A stretch of DNA of 64,000 bases from Janthinobacterium sp. 17J80-10 (GTDB taxonomy: Bacteria > Pseudomonadota > Gammaproteobacteria > Burkholderiales > Burkholderiaceae_D), in NCBI RefSeq assembly GCF_004114795.1, contig NZ_CP035311.1:1922001-1986000 (forward strand), in the 5' to 3' direction. Below the pieces are notes generated by a model, which searched no databases, was not told the DNA's origin, and saw only the letters and a program-made list of their open reading frames with translations. The position numbers and the translations under genes were made by a program. Below are positions 1-8,944 of this stretch, in pieces (position 1 is the first letter of the stretch; each line of letters begins with the position of its first letter).

Positions 1-221
1 CTTTGCCTGCATCGTTTCAGTCTTCACCTTCCATTTTTATTCTTTTGCAGTGTTTGCTTATCTGGCCTGACCGCTCTGCCAGATATTCTTCAAGCCATTG
101 GCAATCGTTGCGTGTCAGTACGTCCGTTAGCAATTTAGAACGAACTATCCGTCATGCGGTCATATGTGAGCTTGGACGGGCAATATACAACTTTGCAAAC
201 TAGTTTAACCGGGGAAAAGCC

Positions 222-677
222 ATGCAATCCATTTCAGAAATAATGACACAAGACGTGACGGTCGTTGCGCCGACTGACAATCTGCAGCAAGCTGCGCAGT
301 TGATGAGAGAGCGGGACATAGGCGCATTGCCGGTATGTGATGGCACACGCCTGGTCGGGATGATTACCGATCGTGATATCACCATTCGGGCGGTCGCTGA
401 CGGCAAATCGCCTGGCGATGTACAGGTTTCGGAAGTCATGAGTGACCAGGTATTCTGGTGCTATGAAGATCAGTCGGTTGAGGAAGTGCTGCAGGAGATG
501 GGCAATGAGCAAATCCGACGCATTCCAGTGGTGAGCCGGGACAAGCGGCTGGTTGGCGTGGTATCGCTTGGGGATATGGCAGTTCGGGAAGCTGCAGACA
601 TGAATGAAACGCTGGAAGAGATTTCCCAGCCATCCGTATCCAGGCGGCCGGGCACGGAAGCAGGGCGACCACATTAG
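222..677 (+). CDS. CBS-domain pair protein
   Basis: A 151-residue cytoplasmic protein made of two CBS domains, at about residues 7-60 and 72-125. The first carries the typical run GALPVCDGTRLVGMITDRD and the second RRIPVVSRDKRLVGVVSLGD. CBS pairs bind adenosyl ligands or NAD(H) and usually act as energy sensors or allosteric modules; stand-alone pairs of this length are common in proteobacteria and mostly uncharacterised. The start follows a GGGGAAAA purine run. The last 20 residues are a Ser/Arg-rich tail without fold signs. It stands alone, with a GC hairpin (714-730, stem CCGCCC/GGGCGG, no T run) 37 bases after the stop. No partner enzyme is adjacent, so the target cannot be named. Confidence 0.85.
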   Translation: MQSISEIMTQDVTVVAPTDNLQQAAQLMRERDIGALPVCDGTRLVGMITDRDITIRAVADGKSPGDVQVSEVMSDQVFWCYEDQSVEEVLQEMGNEQIRRIPVVSRDKRLVGVVSLGDMAVREAADMNETLEEISQPSVSRRPGTEAGRPH

Positions 678-886
678 TCTTTGCGCCAATCACAACTGTG
701 ACGCGTTGATGACCCGCCCGAATAGGGCGGATGCCTGCTGTGGCGCACTCTATCGACAACATGACGGGTGTGTTTGACGCAGCTGTCCATTCACCGCCTG
801 CTTTCCCGTCCTGGTGTTCTGTAATGTCCAGGTTGGGAAAAGGGTAAGATGGTCCAGCAGGATTGTGCTAGAATATGCGAAATAGA

Positions 887-909
887 AAAGCGCCACAGGC
901 GCTTTTTTT
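887..909 (+). terminator. rho-independent terminator upstream of tRNA-Leu
   Basis: Stem AAAGCGCC / GGCGCTTT with loop ACA is followed by a T run. It lies 210 bases after the CBS gene and 19 bases before the tRNA, so it either ends read-through from the CBS gene or lies in a tRNA leader. Confidence 0.6.
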
Positions 910-927
910 CTTGCCTGCCTTGGCAGC

Positions 928-1020
928 GCCCGAGTGGTGAAATTGGTAGACACAGCGGACTTAAAATCCGCCGCTTACCCGAGAGGGGGCGTACCGGTTC
1001 GATTCCGGTCTCGGGCACCA
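928..1020 (+). tRNA. tRNA-Leu (anticodon UAA)
   Basis: The acceptor arms GCCCGAG and CTCGGGC pair perfectly and CCA is encoded. The anticodon stem GCGGA/TCCGC encloses the loop CTTAAAA, giving anticodon TAA. The T arm is ACCGG-TTCGATT-CCGGT. A long variable arm with stem CGC/GCG is as expected for a class II leucine tRNA. The total is 93 nt including CCA, slightly long for tRNA-Leu because of the variable arm. Confidence 0.95.
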
Positions 1021-1092
1021 TCCAGCTTATTCATTCCCGCATTACCTCAATCCCCGAGCATCTAAGTGCAGCTTGCACTGGCGCCTTGGTGT

Positions 1093-1731
1093 TTACTGCG
1101 CCGGACTAAGCAGCGGAAATAATTGCCGCAGTCCGGAAGCGGTCATTTCGATCGCCATGGCAGCCAATACAAAGCCACCGACGCGCTCCACCACATCCAG
1201 CGTCGATTGCCGGATCTGCTTTTGCGTATTGCTGGCAACCCAGAAACTGATCCAGCATGACAGGCCAACCAGCAGGATGGGCAGCACCACATGGACCAGG
1301 TCGGCCGCGGTTTGCCAGACGTTGTTGCCCATGACGTAGCTGAAGGCTGCAGGGCCTGCCAGGAGCGGGACAGCCAGCGGCACAATCGATGTGCCGCGCC
1401 TTCCTCTGCCATCCGTCTCCGGCGACGAACCCTTGAAGCTGGTTTCCTTGCCGAGGACCATGGCGATGGCCAGCAACAGGACGATGATGCCGCCACCGAC
1501 CTGCATCGCCCCCAGCGACACGCCCAGAAACCCCAGCAGCGGCATGCCCAGGAAGGTCGCTACCAGCAGGGCGACCGTCACACTGATGCCGATGGTCCTG
1601 GCAAAACGTGACTTCGCCTTGGCATCGAGTCCCTGCGCTGCCGCGAGAAAAATCGGGATCATGGTGACAGGCCCCACCAGTGCAAACAGTGTGACGGCTT
1701 TCTTGATCGTGAGTGCGGCGATGGTGAGCAT
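1093..1731 (-). CDS. MarC family inner-membrane protein
   Basis: A 212-residue polytopic membrane protein of the MarC (UPF0056) family. Six hydrophobic segments are visible, the first two near residues 5-30 and 48-68. The family-typical stretches FALVGPVTMIPIFLA near the N-terminus and PLAVPLLAGPAAFSYVM mid-protein are present. The length matches the family (about 200-220). MarC was once linked to multiple antibiotic resistance, but that link was not upheld and the function is unknown. The gene is monocistronic and convergent with tRNA-Leu. Confidence 0.85.
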   Translation of the reverse strand: MLTIAALTIKKAVTLFALVGPVTMIPIFLAAAQGLDAKAKSRFARTIGISVTVALLVATFLGMPLLGFLGVSLGAMQVGGGIIVLLLAIAMVLGKETSFKGSSPETDGRGRRGTSIVPLAVPLLAGPAAFSYVMGNNVWQTAADLVHVVLPILLVGLSCWISFWVASNTQKQIRQSTLDVVERVGGFVLAAMAIEMTASGLRQLFPLLSPAQ

Positions 1732-1797
1732 CAGGTGAGGGCAAAATCGTTTAATGTGGATTTTTATTATAAACGCGTGCGCAAAAACGTTCCGGTC

Positions 1798-3915
1798 TCA
1801 GCGGGCGAGCGTTTGCAGCATCTGTGCAAAGGCTTCCTGGGTGACAGGTTTGCTCCGGTAATACCCCTGTATTTCATCGCAATTGCTGTCGCGCAGGAAG
1901 GCGTATTCCTCCGGCGTCTCCACGCCTTCCGCCAGCACGTTCAGGTTGAGCGTGTGTCCCAGTGAAATGATGGCCTTGACGATGCCGGCATTGTCCTGGT
2001 CCAGGGGGACGCCTCGCACAAAGGATTGATCGATCTTGAGGGTATTGACCGGAAAGCGTTTGAGATAGCTGAGGCTGGAATAGCCAGTGCCGAAATCGTC
2101 GATCGAAATCTTGATTCCCAGGGCTTTCAACTCGGCGAGCATGGCAAAGGATTTGTCCACTTCGCGCATCACCACATTCTCGGTGATTTCCAATTCAAGA
2201 TATTGCGGCGCCAGGCCAGTCTCCGCCAGCACCTGGGTAACCAGTTCGACGACGTTGCCGCGCTCCATTTGCAGCGGGGAGAGATTGACCGATACCGGAA
2301 TCGCCGCGTGGCCGGCCTTTTGCCATGCGCAGACCTGGGCACAAGCCGTGCGCAAGACCCATTCGCCGATGGGAATGATCAGTCCGCTTTCTTCGGCTAC
2401 CGGAATGAATTGTGCCGGCGAGATCATTTGTCCGTCCGGGCGCTGCCAGCGGATCAGCGCTTCCGCCCCGACGATCTGGCCAGTGCCGAGATTGACTTTC
2501 GGCTGGTAATGCAGCGTGAATTCTTCATTTGCCAGTGCCCGGCGCAGGCTGGTCATCATCTCCAGGTGGCCGCTCATGACGGAATTCATTTCAGCCGAAA
2601 AAAACTGGAAATTGTTGCGGCCCATTTGCTTGGCGCGGAACATGGCTGCATCGGCCTGCTTCAGCAGGATATCCGCATCCTGGCTATCGTCCGGACACAG
2701 GCTGATGCCCATGCTGCAAGTGATCTGCAGTTCGGCGCCATTGACGAACCAGGGCGTCGCCACCGCTGCCAGGATGCGCTGCATGGTGTGCGCGACCGAA
2801 TCTTCGCCTGTCTGATTGGTCAACACGAGCACAAATTCATCGCCGCCAAGGCGCGCCACCGTATCGCTGTCGCGCACGCAGGACTTGAGGCGGCTCGCCA
2901 CCGTTTTCAGCAACCGGTCGCCGACCTGGTGGCCGAGGCTGTCATTGACGTACTTGAACTGGTCAAGGTCGAAAAAAACCACCGCCAATGCGCTGCCATG
3001 GCGGTGCGCCTGCAGTACTGCCTGCTCCAGGCGATCATACAGCAGGGTGCGGTTGGGCAAGCCCGTCAGTGCGTCGTGGGTCGCCTGGAAATGCATTTGC
3101 GCTTCATGCAGTTTGCGCTCGGTGATTTCTTCGACCGTACCTTCATAAAACAGGATTTCGCCGGCGTCGCCACGTACAGCACGGGCGTTTTCCGAAATCC
3201 AGATGATGCCGCCGTCGCGCCGGTAGGCGTGCGATTCGAAATTAAGCACCAGGCCATTTTGTTCCATGCAGCGCAGGAATTCGGCGCGGCGCCCAGGATC
3301 GACGTAAACCTGGGTTTCAATATTGCGCAGTTCCGCCATCAGTTGCTGCGGCGATTCGTAACCGTAGATGCGCGCCAGGGCGGGGTTGACGTCGATATAG
3401 CCATTGTCTGGCGTGGACTGGAATATGCCCTCAACTGCATTCTCGAAAATGCTGCGGTAGCGGCGCTCGGCTTCGCGCACTGCCTGGTCGGCCCGCTTGC
3501 GGTCATTGATATCCTGGACCACGCCCTCCAGCACTATCGTGCCGCTGTCAGGGGCGATGAGGGCAGCGCCGCGCTCGCCGACCCAGCGCACTTCGCCATC
3601 AGCCTTGATGATGCGATATTCGACCGCGAAGCGTTTGTGGTTTTCCAGCGCTTCCAGGACGACATTGCGAACGTGCTGCCTGTCCTCGGGATGGGTCAGT
3701 TCTTCATACGATATCCGGCTGTTGAGCATCAGGTCTGCCGGCCGGTATCCCGTCAATTCCAGGCAACCCTGGCTGACGTACTCCATGGTCCAGTGCGCAT
3801 CGATGCGGCAGCGGTAGATCATGCCTTCCATGTTCGCCAGCAGCGTGTCGAGCAAATGGATGCGAGGCCGCTGCTCGATGTCCTCGGAGGGCGGGAATGG
3901 CGATGATGTCGGCAT
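1798..3915 (-). CDS. PAS-PAS-GGDEF-EAL cyclic-di-GMP turnover protein
   Basis: About 705 residues, with no signal peptide or membrane segment, so probably cytoplasmic. Order: PAS about 20-140 (with PAC-like EYRIIKADGEVRWVGERGA), PAS about 150-275, GGDEF about 280-440, EAL about 450-700. The GGDEF motif (LGGDEF near residue 355) is intact, and an RDSD product-inhibition site lies exactly five residues before it. EAL signatures are all present: AEALIRW, ELEITEN, IDDFGTGYSS, LAEGVET. Both synthesis and hydrolysis of c-di-GMP are therefore possible. I chose ATG at 3915 because GGGAAGG precedes it by about 8 bases; an in-frame ATG at 4020 has no clear ribosome site. Its signal is unknown; the nearby MSHA-type locus is a plausible target. 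Confidence 0.93.
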   Translation of the reverse strand: MPTSSPFPPSEDIEQRPRIHLLDTLLANMEGMIYRCRIDAHWTMEYVSQGCLELTGYRPADLMLNSRISYEELTHPEDRQHVRNVVLEALENHKRFAVEYRIIKADGEVRWVGERGAALIAPDSGTIVLEGVVQDINDRKRADQAVREAERRYRSIFENAVEGIFQSTPDNGYIDVNPALARIYGYESPQQLMAELRNIETQVYVDPGRRAEFLRCMEQNGLVLNFESHAYRRDGGIIWISENARAVRGDAGEILFYEGTVEEITERKLHEAQMHFQATHDALTGLPNRTLLYDRLEQAVLQAHRHGSALAVVFFDLDQFKYVNDSLGHQVGDRLLKTVASRLKSCVRDSDTVARLGGDEFVLVLTNQTGEDSVAHTMQRILAAVATPWFVNGAELQITCSMGISLCPDDSQDADILLKQADAAMFRAKQMGRNNFQFFSAEMNSVMSGHLEMMTSLRRALANEEFTLHYQPKVNLGTGQIVGAEALIRWQRPDGQMISPAQFIPVAEESGLIIPIGEWVLRTACAQVCAWQKAGHAAIPVSVNLSPLQMERGNVVELVTQVLAETGLAPQYLELEITENVVMREVDKSFAMLAELKALGIKISIDDFGTGYSSLSYLKRFPVNTLKIDQSFVRGVPLDQDNAGIVKAIISLGHTLNLNVLAEGVETPEEYAFLRDSNCDEIQGYYRSKPVTQEAFAQMLQTLAR

Positions 3916-4097
3916 GCGTGTTGCCTTCCCTGTGGGCGCGGCGTTTTCTGCCAAAGCGGCCAATGCACCGGATTGGGTACGTGAAGATAAATACTTGTCC
4001 TGAAGCAATATCAATGCCAAGCCATTGATTGTGACTTGCCAGAACGATCGTGCTATTTTAATGCATTGTTTAACGTAGTTGCGCTGAGGAAATAAGT

Positions 4098-4556
4098 ATG
4101 TCGCAAATTCAGTGGTATTTCGAGGATTTTCAGGAGGGCCAAAACATTGAGTTGGGCGAGGTCGCCATCAGCGAAGCGGAAATCCTCGAGTTTGCCCGGC
4201 GCTTCGATCCGCAGCCTTTCCATATCGATCGCGAAGCTGCGACGCGCGCATACGGTGGCCTGATCGCCAGTGGCTTTCATACCGGCAGCCTGGTAATGCG
4301 GTTGGTGGCCGAGGGGCTGCTGAATAAATCCTCGAATACGCCGTCGCCGGGGATGGACGAAGTGCGCTGGCTTAAGCCGGTGCGGGGTGGCGACACCCTC
4401 AGCGTGCGCTGCGCGATCCTCGCCACCCGCGCTTCTGCCAGCAAGCCTGATCGCGGCGTGGTCAACATGCGGTGGGAGGCGCGCAACCAGCATGGCGAAC
4501 TGGTCATGAGCGCAAAGGTCGTTTGCCTGTTCGGGGTGCGCGGTGCGACGACCTGA
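4098..4556 (+). CDS. MaoC-like (R)-specific acyl-CoA hydratase/dehydratase
   Basis: A 152-residue single hot-dog domain. The hydratase-2 signature is seen as FARRFDPQPFHID (residues about 30-42), with the catalytic Asp and His in D-x4-H spacing, followed by YGGLIASGFHT. Such proteins hydrate trans-2-enoyl-CoA to (R)-3-hydroxyacyl-CoA or carry out related dehydrations. Because the window encodes a PHB synthase, a role supplying (R)-3-hydroxyacyl-CoA is possible but unproven: many MaoC proteins serve other pathways. The gene is divergent from the GGDEF-EAL gene (gap about 180 bases) and convergent with the GST gene. Confidence 0.85.
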   Translation: MSQIQWYFEDFQEGQNIELGEVAISEAEILEFARRFDPQPFHIDREAATRAYGGLIASGFHTGSLVMRLVAEGLLNKSSNTPSPGMDEVRWLKPVRGGDTLSVRCAILATRASASKPDRGVVNMRWEARNQHGELVMSAKVVCLFGVRGATT

Positions 4557-4588
4557 CGCCGCGCCGGGCAGGATCCCTCTGGCGGCTG

Positions 4589-5281
4589 TCAGCGTTTTTC
4601 GTACTGGCCCGCACCGAATAGCAAGTTGCGCGCCTTGTCGTCGGTACGCGGTTTGCGCAGATCCGCCAGAACGGCAACCCCGCGCTGCACCGCCGGTCGC
4701 GCGGCAATCTCATCGAACCAGCGCTTGGCATGCGGGTAGTCGGCCCAGTCGATGCCCTGGTTTTTCCAGGAGCGCAGCCATGGGAATGTGGCGATGTCGG
4801 CAATCGTATATTCCTCGCCAGCCAGGTAAGGCGACGCCGCCAGGCGCTTGTCGATGACGCCGTACAGGCGCCTGGCTTCATTGGTGTAGCGGTTGATGGC
4901 GTATTCGATCTTTTCTGGTGCGTAAATGCGGAAATGGTGCGCCTGGCCCAGCATCGGGCCGACGCCGCCCATCTGGAACATCAGCCATTGCAGGGTGGTG
5001 AATTTCTCGCGGTCGGTCTTGCCGAGGAATTTACCGGTTTTGCTGGCCAGGTAGACCAGGATGGCCCCCGACTCGAAAAGCGACATGGGCTTGCCATCCG
5101 GGCCTTGCTGGTCGACGATGGCGGGAATCTTGTTGTTGGGTGAGATGGCAAGGAATTCCGGCGTGAACTGGTCGCCGGCACCAATGTTGATGTGGTGGAT
5201 GCGGTAGGGCAGGCCGCATTCTTCCAGCATGATATGGACCTTGTGGCCGTTGGGTGTGGCGGTCGAATAGACATCGATCAT
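4589..5281 (-). CDS. yfcG: glutathione S-transferase, YfcG/Nu type
   Basis: A 230-residue GST. The N-terminal thioredoxin-like domain (1-85) contains TPNGHKVHIMLEE, ISPNNKIPAIVD and LFESGAILVYLA, matching E. coli YfcG closely; the all-alpha domain begins near residue 90 with WLMFQMGGVGPMLGQAHHF. Nu-class members are disulfide-bond oxidoreductases using glutathione, with Thr/Asn (here TPN) in place of the classic Tyr/Ser. No adjacent substrate pathway is seen. It is divergent from mshE across a 164-base intergenic region. Confidence 0.9.
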   Translation of the reverse strand: MIDVYSTATPNGHKVHIMLEECGLPYRIHHINIGAGDQFTPEFLAISPNNKIPAIVDQQGPDGKPMSLFESGAILVYLASKTGKFLGKTDREKFTTLQWLMFQMGGVGPMLGQAHHFRIYAPEKIEYAINRYTNEARRLYGVIDKRLAASPYLAGEEYTIADIATFPWLRSWKNQGIDWADYPHAKRWFDEIAARPAVQRGVAVLADLRKPRTDDKARNLLFGAGQYEKR

Positions 5282-5418
5282 GAGAATCTCCGAAATTTGC
5301 AGGGGGTGTATTCACTGGATGGGGCGACACTTGTTGCCGGGATGTCGCGATAAGGTGACTTATTCCACGTGAAATATTATTACATTTCGCTCAAGCAGGA
5401 CTTTGTGACATAGAATTG

Positions 5419-5438
5419 CCTCCTATAAATACAGGAGG
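5419..5438 (+). promoter_or_regulatory. hairpin covering the mshE ribosome-binding site
   Basis: CCTCCT (5419-5424) and AGGAGG (5433-5438) are perfectly complementary around an 8-base AT-rich loop. The right arm is the Shine-Dalgarno of mshE, 7 bases before its ATG at 5446. The flanking ATT/AAT can extend the stem with one bulge. If it forms, it hides the ribosome site. Confidence 0.5.
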
Positions 5439-5445
5439 AATGCCT

Positions 5446-7149
5446 ATGCCAAGGCCGGAAAAAATCCGACTGGGCGAATTGCTGGTGCAGCAAAAGCTGA
5501 TTTCGGAAGAGCAGCTGACGTTTTCATTGGGCGAGCAAAAGCGCACCGGACGCAAGCTGGGGCGCGTCTTCATTGAAAACGGCTTTGTCACGGAAGAGCA
5601 AATCTCCGGCGCGCTGGCCAAACAGCTGAATATCCCCTATGTCAACCTGAAGTTTTTCAATGTCCGCCCGGACCTGGTGCGCATGTTGCCGGAAACCCAG
5701 GCGCGCCGCTTTCGCGCGCTCGTGCTGGAGGAAAAGGCGGGTGCACTGATCGTCGGCATGGCCGATCCCACCGACCTGTTCGCCTATGATGAAATTTCGC
5801 GCATCGTCAAGCGCGCCATCTCGCTGGCGGTGGTCAATGAGAGCGAATTGCTGGCGACGGTGGACCGGCTCTATCGCCGTACCGAGGACATCACCGATTT
5901 CGCCCGCGAACTCGAGGAAGACCTTGGCGATGCGGTAATCGATTTCGGTGGCCTGGGCGGCGCGGCCGGGCTGGAGGAAGCGCCGGTTGTCAAATTGCTG
6001 CAATCGATCTTCGACGATGCCACCCAGGTGCGCGCTTCCGATATCCATATCGAGCCGCAGGAAAAACGCCTGCAGATCCGCTTCCGCATCGATGGCGTCT
6101 TGCATCTGCAGACGGAATCCGATATCAAGATCGCGCCCGCGCTGGCGTTGCGCCTGAAACTGATGTCGGAGCTGGATATTTCGGAAAAGCGCCTGCCGCA
6201 GGATGGTCGTTTTGCCGTCAAGGTGCGCCAGCAGCAGATCGACGTGCGTATCTCGACCATGCCGACGCAATATGGCGAATCGGTGGTGATGCGTCTGCTG
6301 AACCAGGGCAGCCGCACGCTGCGCCTGGACGCCATCGGCATGCCATCGGCAATGGTTACCAGGTTGCGCGCCATCGTTGCGCGCCCGAATGGCCTGGTTC
6401 TGGTTACCGGTCCTACCGGCAGCGGCAAGACCACGACCCTGTATGGCGCCCTGGCCGAACTCAATACCACCGAGCGCAAGCTGATTACCGTCGAAGACCC
6501 GGTCGAATACCGCCTGCCGGGGATCAACCAGGTGCAGGTCAATGACAAGATTGAGCTGACCTTTGCCCGCGTCTTGCGCGCCGCGCTGCGGCAGGATCCG
6601 GACGTGGTGCTGGTGGGCGAGATGCGCGACCAGGAAACCGCCCAGATCGGCTTGCGCGCCGCGCTGACCGGCCACCTGGTGCTTTCCACGCTGCACACCA
6701 ATGATGCCGTCAGCACGCCAATTCGCCTGATGGACATGGGCGTGCCGCGCTACATGGTCGCCACCTCGCTGCAGTGCGTGCTGGCGCAGCGGCTGGTACG
6801 GGTGATTTGCGAGAGTTGCGCCGAGCCCTATGCGCCCACCCCGACCGAGCACGAATGGCTCAAGTCCGAACTGCACGACAAGGTTGCCGAGCACAAGTTT
6901 GTCCATGGCCGCGGCTGTCCGCATTGTAACGGTACCGGCTATCGGGGCCGTACCGGCGTATATGAATTGCTGGAAATGACGGAGGCAGTGGCGGACGCTG
7001 CCAACAGCAGTGATCCGGCTGAATTCATGAAGGTTGCCGAAGCCCAGATGGCGGGCAATACCTTGCGGCGGCATGGCGTGCAACTGGCGGTTGCCGGCAG
7101 GACGACCATTGCTGAGGCGATGCGCATCAGTAACCAGTTCGATGACTGA
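5446..7149 (+). CDS. mshE: MshE-type pilus extension ATPase
   Basis: A 567-residue GspE/PilB-family ATPase that powers pilus extension from the cytoplasmic face. Residues 1-60 form an MshEN-type N-domain with two repeats (RLGELLVQQKLISEEQL and KLGRVFIENGFVTEEQI), the fold that binds c-di-GMP in Vibrio MshE. The first repeat has Lys where the usual Gly stands. The Walker A motif GPTGSGKTTT is near residue 322, followed by LVGEMRD and LSTLHTND. Two CxxC pairs (CESC, CPHC) make the zinc site. ATG 5446 was chosen because AGGAGG lies 7 bases upstream; ATG 5440 is too close. It is the first gene of the MSHA-type locus, 14 bases before mshG. Confidence 0.93.
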   Translation: MPRPEKIRLGELLVQQKLISEEQLTFSLGEQKRTGRKLGRVFIENGFVTEEQISGALAKQLNIPYVNLKFFNVRPDLVRMLPETQARRFRALVLEEKAGALIVGMADPTDLFAYDEISRIVKRAISLAVVNESELLATVDRLYRRTEDITDFARELEEDLGDAVIDFGGLGGAAGLEEAPVVKLLQSIFDDATQVRASDIHIEPQEKRLQIRFRIDGVLHLQTESDIKIAPALALRLKLMSELDISEKRLPQDGRFAVKVRQQQIDVRISTMPTQYGESVVMRLLNQGSRTLRLDAIGMPSAMVTRLRAIVARPNGLVLVTGPTGSGKTTTLYGALAELNTTERKLITVEDPVEYRLPGINQVQVNDKIELTFARVLRAALRQDPDVVLVGEMRDQETAQIGLRAALTGHLVLSTLHTNDAVSTPIRLMDMGVPRYMVATSLQCVLAQRLVRVICESCAEPYAPTPTEHEWLKSELHDKVAEHKFVHGRGCPHCNGTGYRGRTGVYELLEMTEAVADAANSSDPAEFMKVAEAQMAGNTLRRHGVQLAVAGRTTIAEAMRISNQFDD

Positions 7150-7163
7150 TACGGGGAGCTGAC

Positions 7164-8405
7164 GTGCCGTTTTTTGCCTATAAAGCCCGCAATGCTCGCG
7201 GCGAACTGTTGCAGGGTGTACTGGAGAGCGCTGACAGCGGTGCCGTGGCTGAGCAGCTGTTCGGCACGGGTGCTACTCCCGTCTCGATAGTTGAGACCAG
7301 AAAGCCCGTCAGTACCGGCACAGACGAGGAGGGTGGTTGGTGGAAGCAGCTGTTCGAGGAAAAGGTGCGCTCGATCGATGTGCAGCTGTTCAGCCGCCAA
7401 ATGTACACACTGCTGAAGGCGGGGGTGCCGATCATGCGCGGCCTTGCAGGCCTGCAGGAGTCGGCAATCAATAAATCTTTTGCGCGGGTGTTGAAGGATG
7501 TGCGCGAATCACTGGACGCCGGTCGCGAATTGTCGGCGTCGCTGCGCCGCCATCCTGAAGTGTTTTCCACCTTTTATATCAACATGGTGCGGGTGGGCGA
7601 GACCACCGGGCGGCTCGATGAAATTTTCCTGCGCCTGTTCGATCATCTCGAGTTCGAGCGCGACATGCGCCAGCGCGTCAAGACTGCCCTGCGCTATCCG
7701 AGTTTCGTGATGATTGCCATGATCGCGGCGGTCGGCGTCATCAACTACTTTGTCATTCCGGCCTTTGCCGGCGTCTATGCCAGCTTCAAGGCGGAGCTGC
7801 CGTGGATGACCAGGCTTCTGATTGGCACATCGAACTTCACGGTTCAGTACTGGTGGCTGATATTGCTGGGCATGGCTGGAGCGGTGGCGGCGTTTATTGG
7901 ATGGGTCAGAACGGTCAGGGGGCGCTACCTTTGGGATCGTGCCAAGTTGCGCATGCCCATCTTCGGCAAGATCGTGCTGAAGGCGACGCTGGCACGTTTT
8001 GCCCGCAGCTTCGCGCTTGCCAGCAAGAGTGGGGTGCCGATCGTGCAAGGCATGAATGTTGTGGCGCAGACCGTTGACAATGCTTTCATTGGCGCGCGTA
8101 TCGAGCAGATGCGCGACGGCGTCGAGCGCGGTGAAAGCATCCTGCGTACCGCCGTCACTGCCGGCGTATTCACGCCAGTAGTGCTGCAGATGGTGGCCGT
8201 GGGCGAGGAATCTGGTTCTCTCGACGACCTGATGAATGAAATCGCCGGCATGTATGAGCGCGAAGTCGATTATGAATTGAAGACGTTGTCTTCACAGATC
8301 GAGCCGATCCTGATTGCCGGGCTTGGTGTCCTGGTGCTGATCCTGGCCCTGGGTGTGTTCTTGCCGATCTGGGATCTGGGCCAGGCGGCAATGTCGAAGA
8401 AATGA
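7164..8405 (+). CDS. mshG: MshG-type pilus platform protein (GspF family)
   Basis: A 413-residue inner-membrane platform protein that couples the ATPase to pilin assembly. It has the two repeated GspF domains: the first includes FSRQMYTLLKAGVPIMRGL (about 70-200), the second FARSFALASKSGVPIVQGM (about 270-400), each followed by the GE-type motif VGETTGRLDE or VGEESGSLDD. Three membrane segments are visible, near 170-190 and 220-245 and at the C-terminus. The stop overlaps the next start by four bases (ATGA), indicating translational coupling. Confidence 0.93.
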   Translation: MPFFAYKARNARGELLQGVLESADSGAVAEQLFGTGATPVSIVETRKPVSTGTDEEGGWWKQLFEEKVRSIDVQLFSRQMYTLLKAGVPIMRGLAGLQESAINKSFARVLKDVRESLDAGRELSASLRRHPEVFSTFYINMVRVGETTGRLDEIFLRLFDHLEFERDMRQRVKTALRYPSFVMIAMIAAVGVINYFVIPAFAGVYASFKAELPWMTRLLIGTSNFTVQYWWLILLGMAGAVAAFIGWVRTVRGRYLWDRAKLRMPIFGKIVLKATLARFARSFALASKSGVPIVQGMNVVAQTVDNAFIGARIEQMRDGVERGESILRTAVTAGVFTPVVLQMVAVGEESGSLDDLMNEIAGMYEREVDYELKTLSSQIEPILIAGLGVLVLILALGVFLPIWDLGQAAMSKK

Positions 8406-8944
8406 TGAAGGTGCAACAGGCCGGCGACCAGCGGGGATTTTCGCGCCTGGAATTAATGGTAGTCGTGCTGGTGTTCGGCATACTCGCTGCGGTACTGCTG
8501 GAACGGTTGCGCTTTTATCAGGAAATGGCGGAAAAGGCACGCATGGAATACACCGTCAGCCGCATCAAAAGTGGGTTGCGCCTGCGCATGGCCGGCTTGC
8601 TGGTGGCTGGCCGCGCGCAAGAATATTCTACGCTGGCGAAGCAAAACCCTATCGAATGGCTAGATGACAAGCAGGAAAACTACGCTGGTGAATTTGCGAG
8701 TGAGAAAGGGCAGCACGCCCTTCCTGGCACATGGAATTTTGATCGTACCGACCGCATGCTGGTCTACTCAGTCCAGCACGGCGCACATTTTCAGCCAGAT
8801 AGTACCGGGCGAAAACAGGTTCGACTAAAAGTCATAACTATTCGTAATACGGATGGCGGTGTACCAAACGTTGTTGCAAATGAACCTTCGGATAGCGTGG
8901 CCGTGGAGTTTGTAGAGGCTTATCGATGGTTTTCGCAGGATTAA
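8402..8944 (+). CDS. type IV prepilin-like protein (mshF position)
   Basis: 180 residues with a pilin-like N-terminus: the short leader ends at a Gly before FSRLELMVVVLVFGILAAV, with Glu at mature position 5 and a hydrophobic helix. The remainder is a soluble domain rich in charged residues, without cysteines. Position directly after mshG matches mshF of Vibrio, whose role is unclear; sequence identity with MshF cannot be judged by eye. ATG 8402 overlaps the mshG stop, and ATG 8405 is equally possible. The second half of the gene and the 154 bases after it are less GC-rich than the surrounding genes. Confidence 0.7.
   Translation: MMKVQQAGDQRGFSRLELMVVVLVFGILAAVLLERLRFYQEMAEKARMEYTVSRIKSGLRLRMAGLLVAGRAQEYSTLAKQNPIEWLDDKQENYAGEFASEKGQHALPGTWNFDRTDRMLVYSVQHGAHFQPDSTGRKQVRLKVITIRNTDGGVPNVVANEPSDSVAVEFVEAYRWFSQD

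Noticed and set aside
2026-3906. Long plus-strand open frame opposite the GGDEF-EAL gene
   Set aside because: The minus strand has full-length GGDEF and EAL motifs; the plus-strand translation has no domain and is a shadow of GC-rich coding.
5524-7083. 519-residue minus-strand open frame opposite mshE
   Set aside because: Fully inside mshE, with His/Gln/Arg-rich composition typical of an antisense frame and no domain signs.
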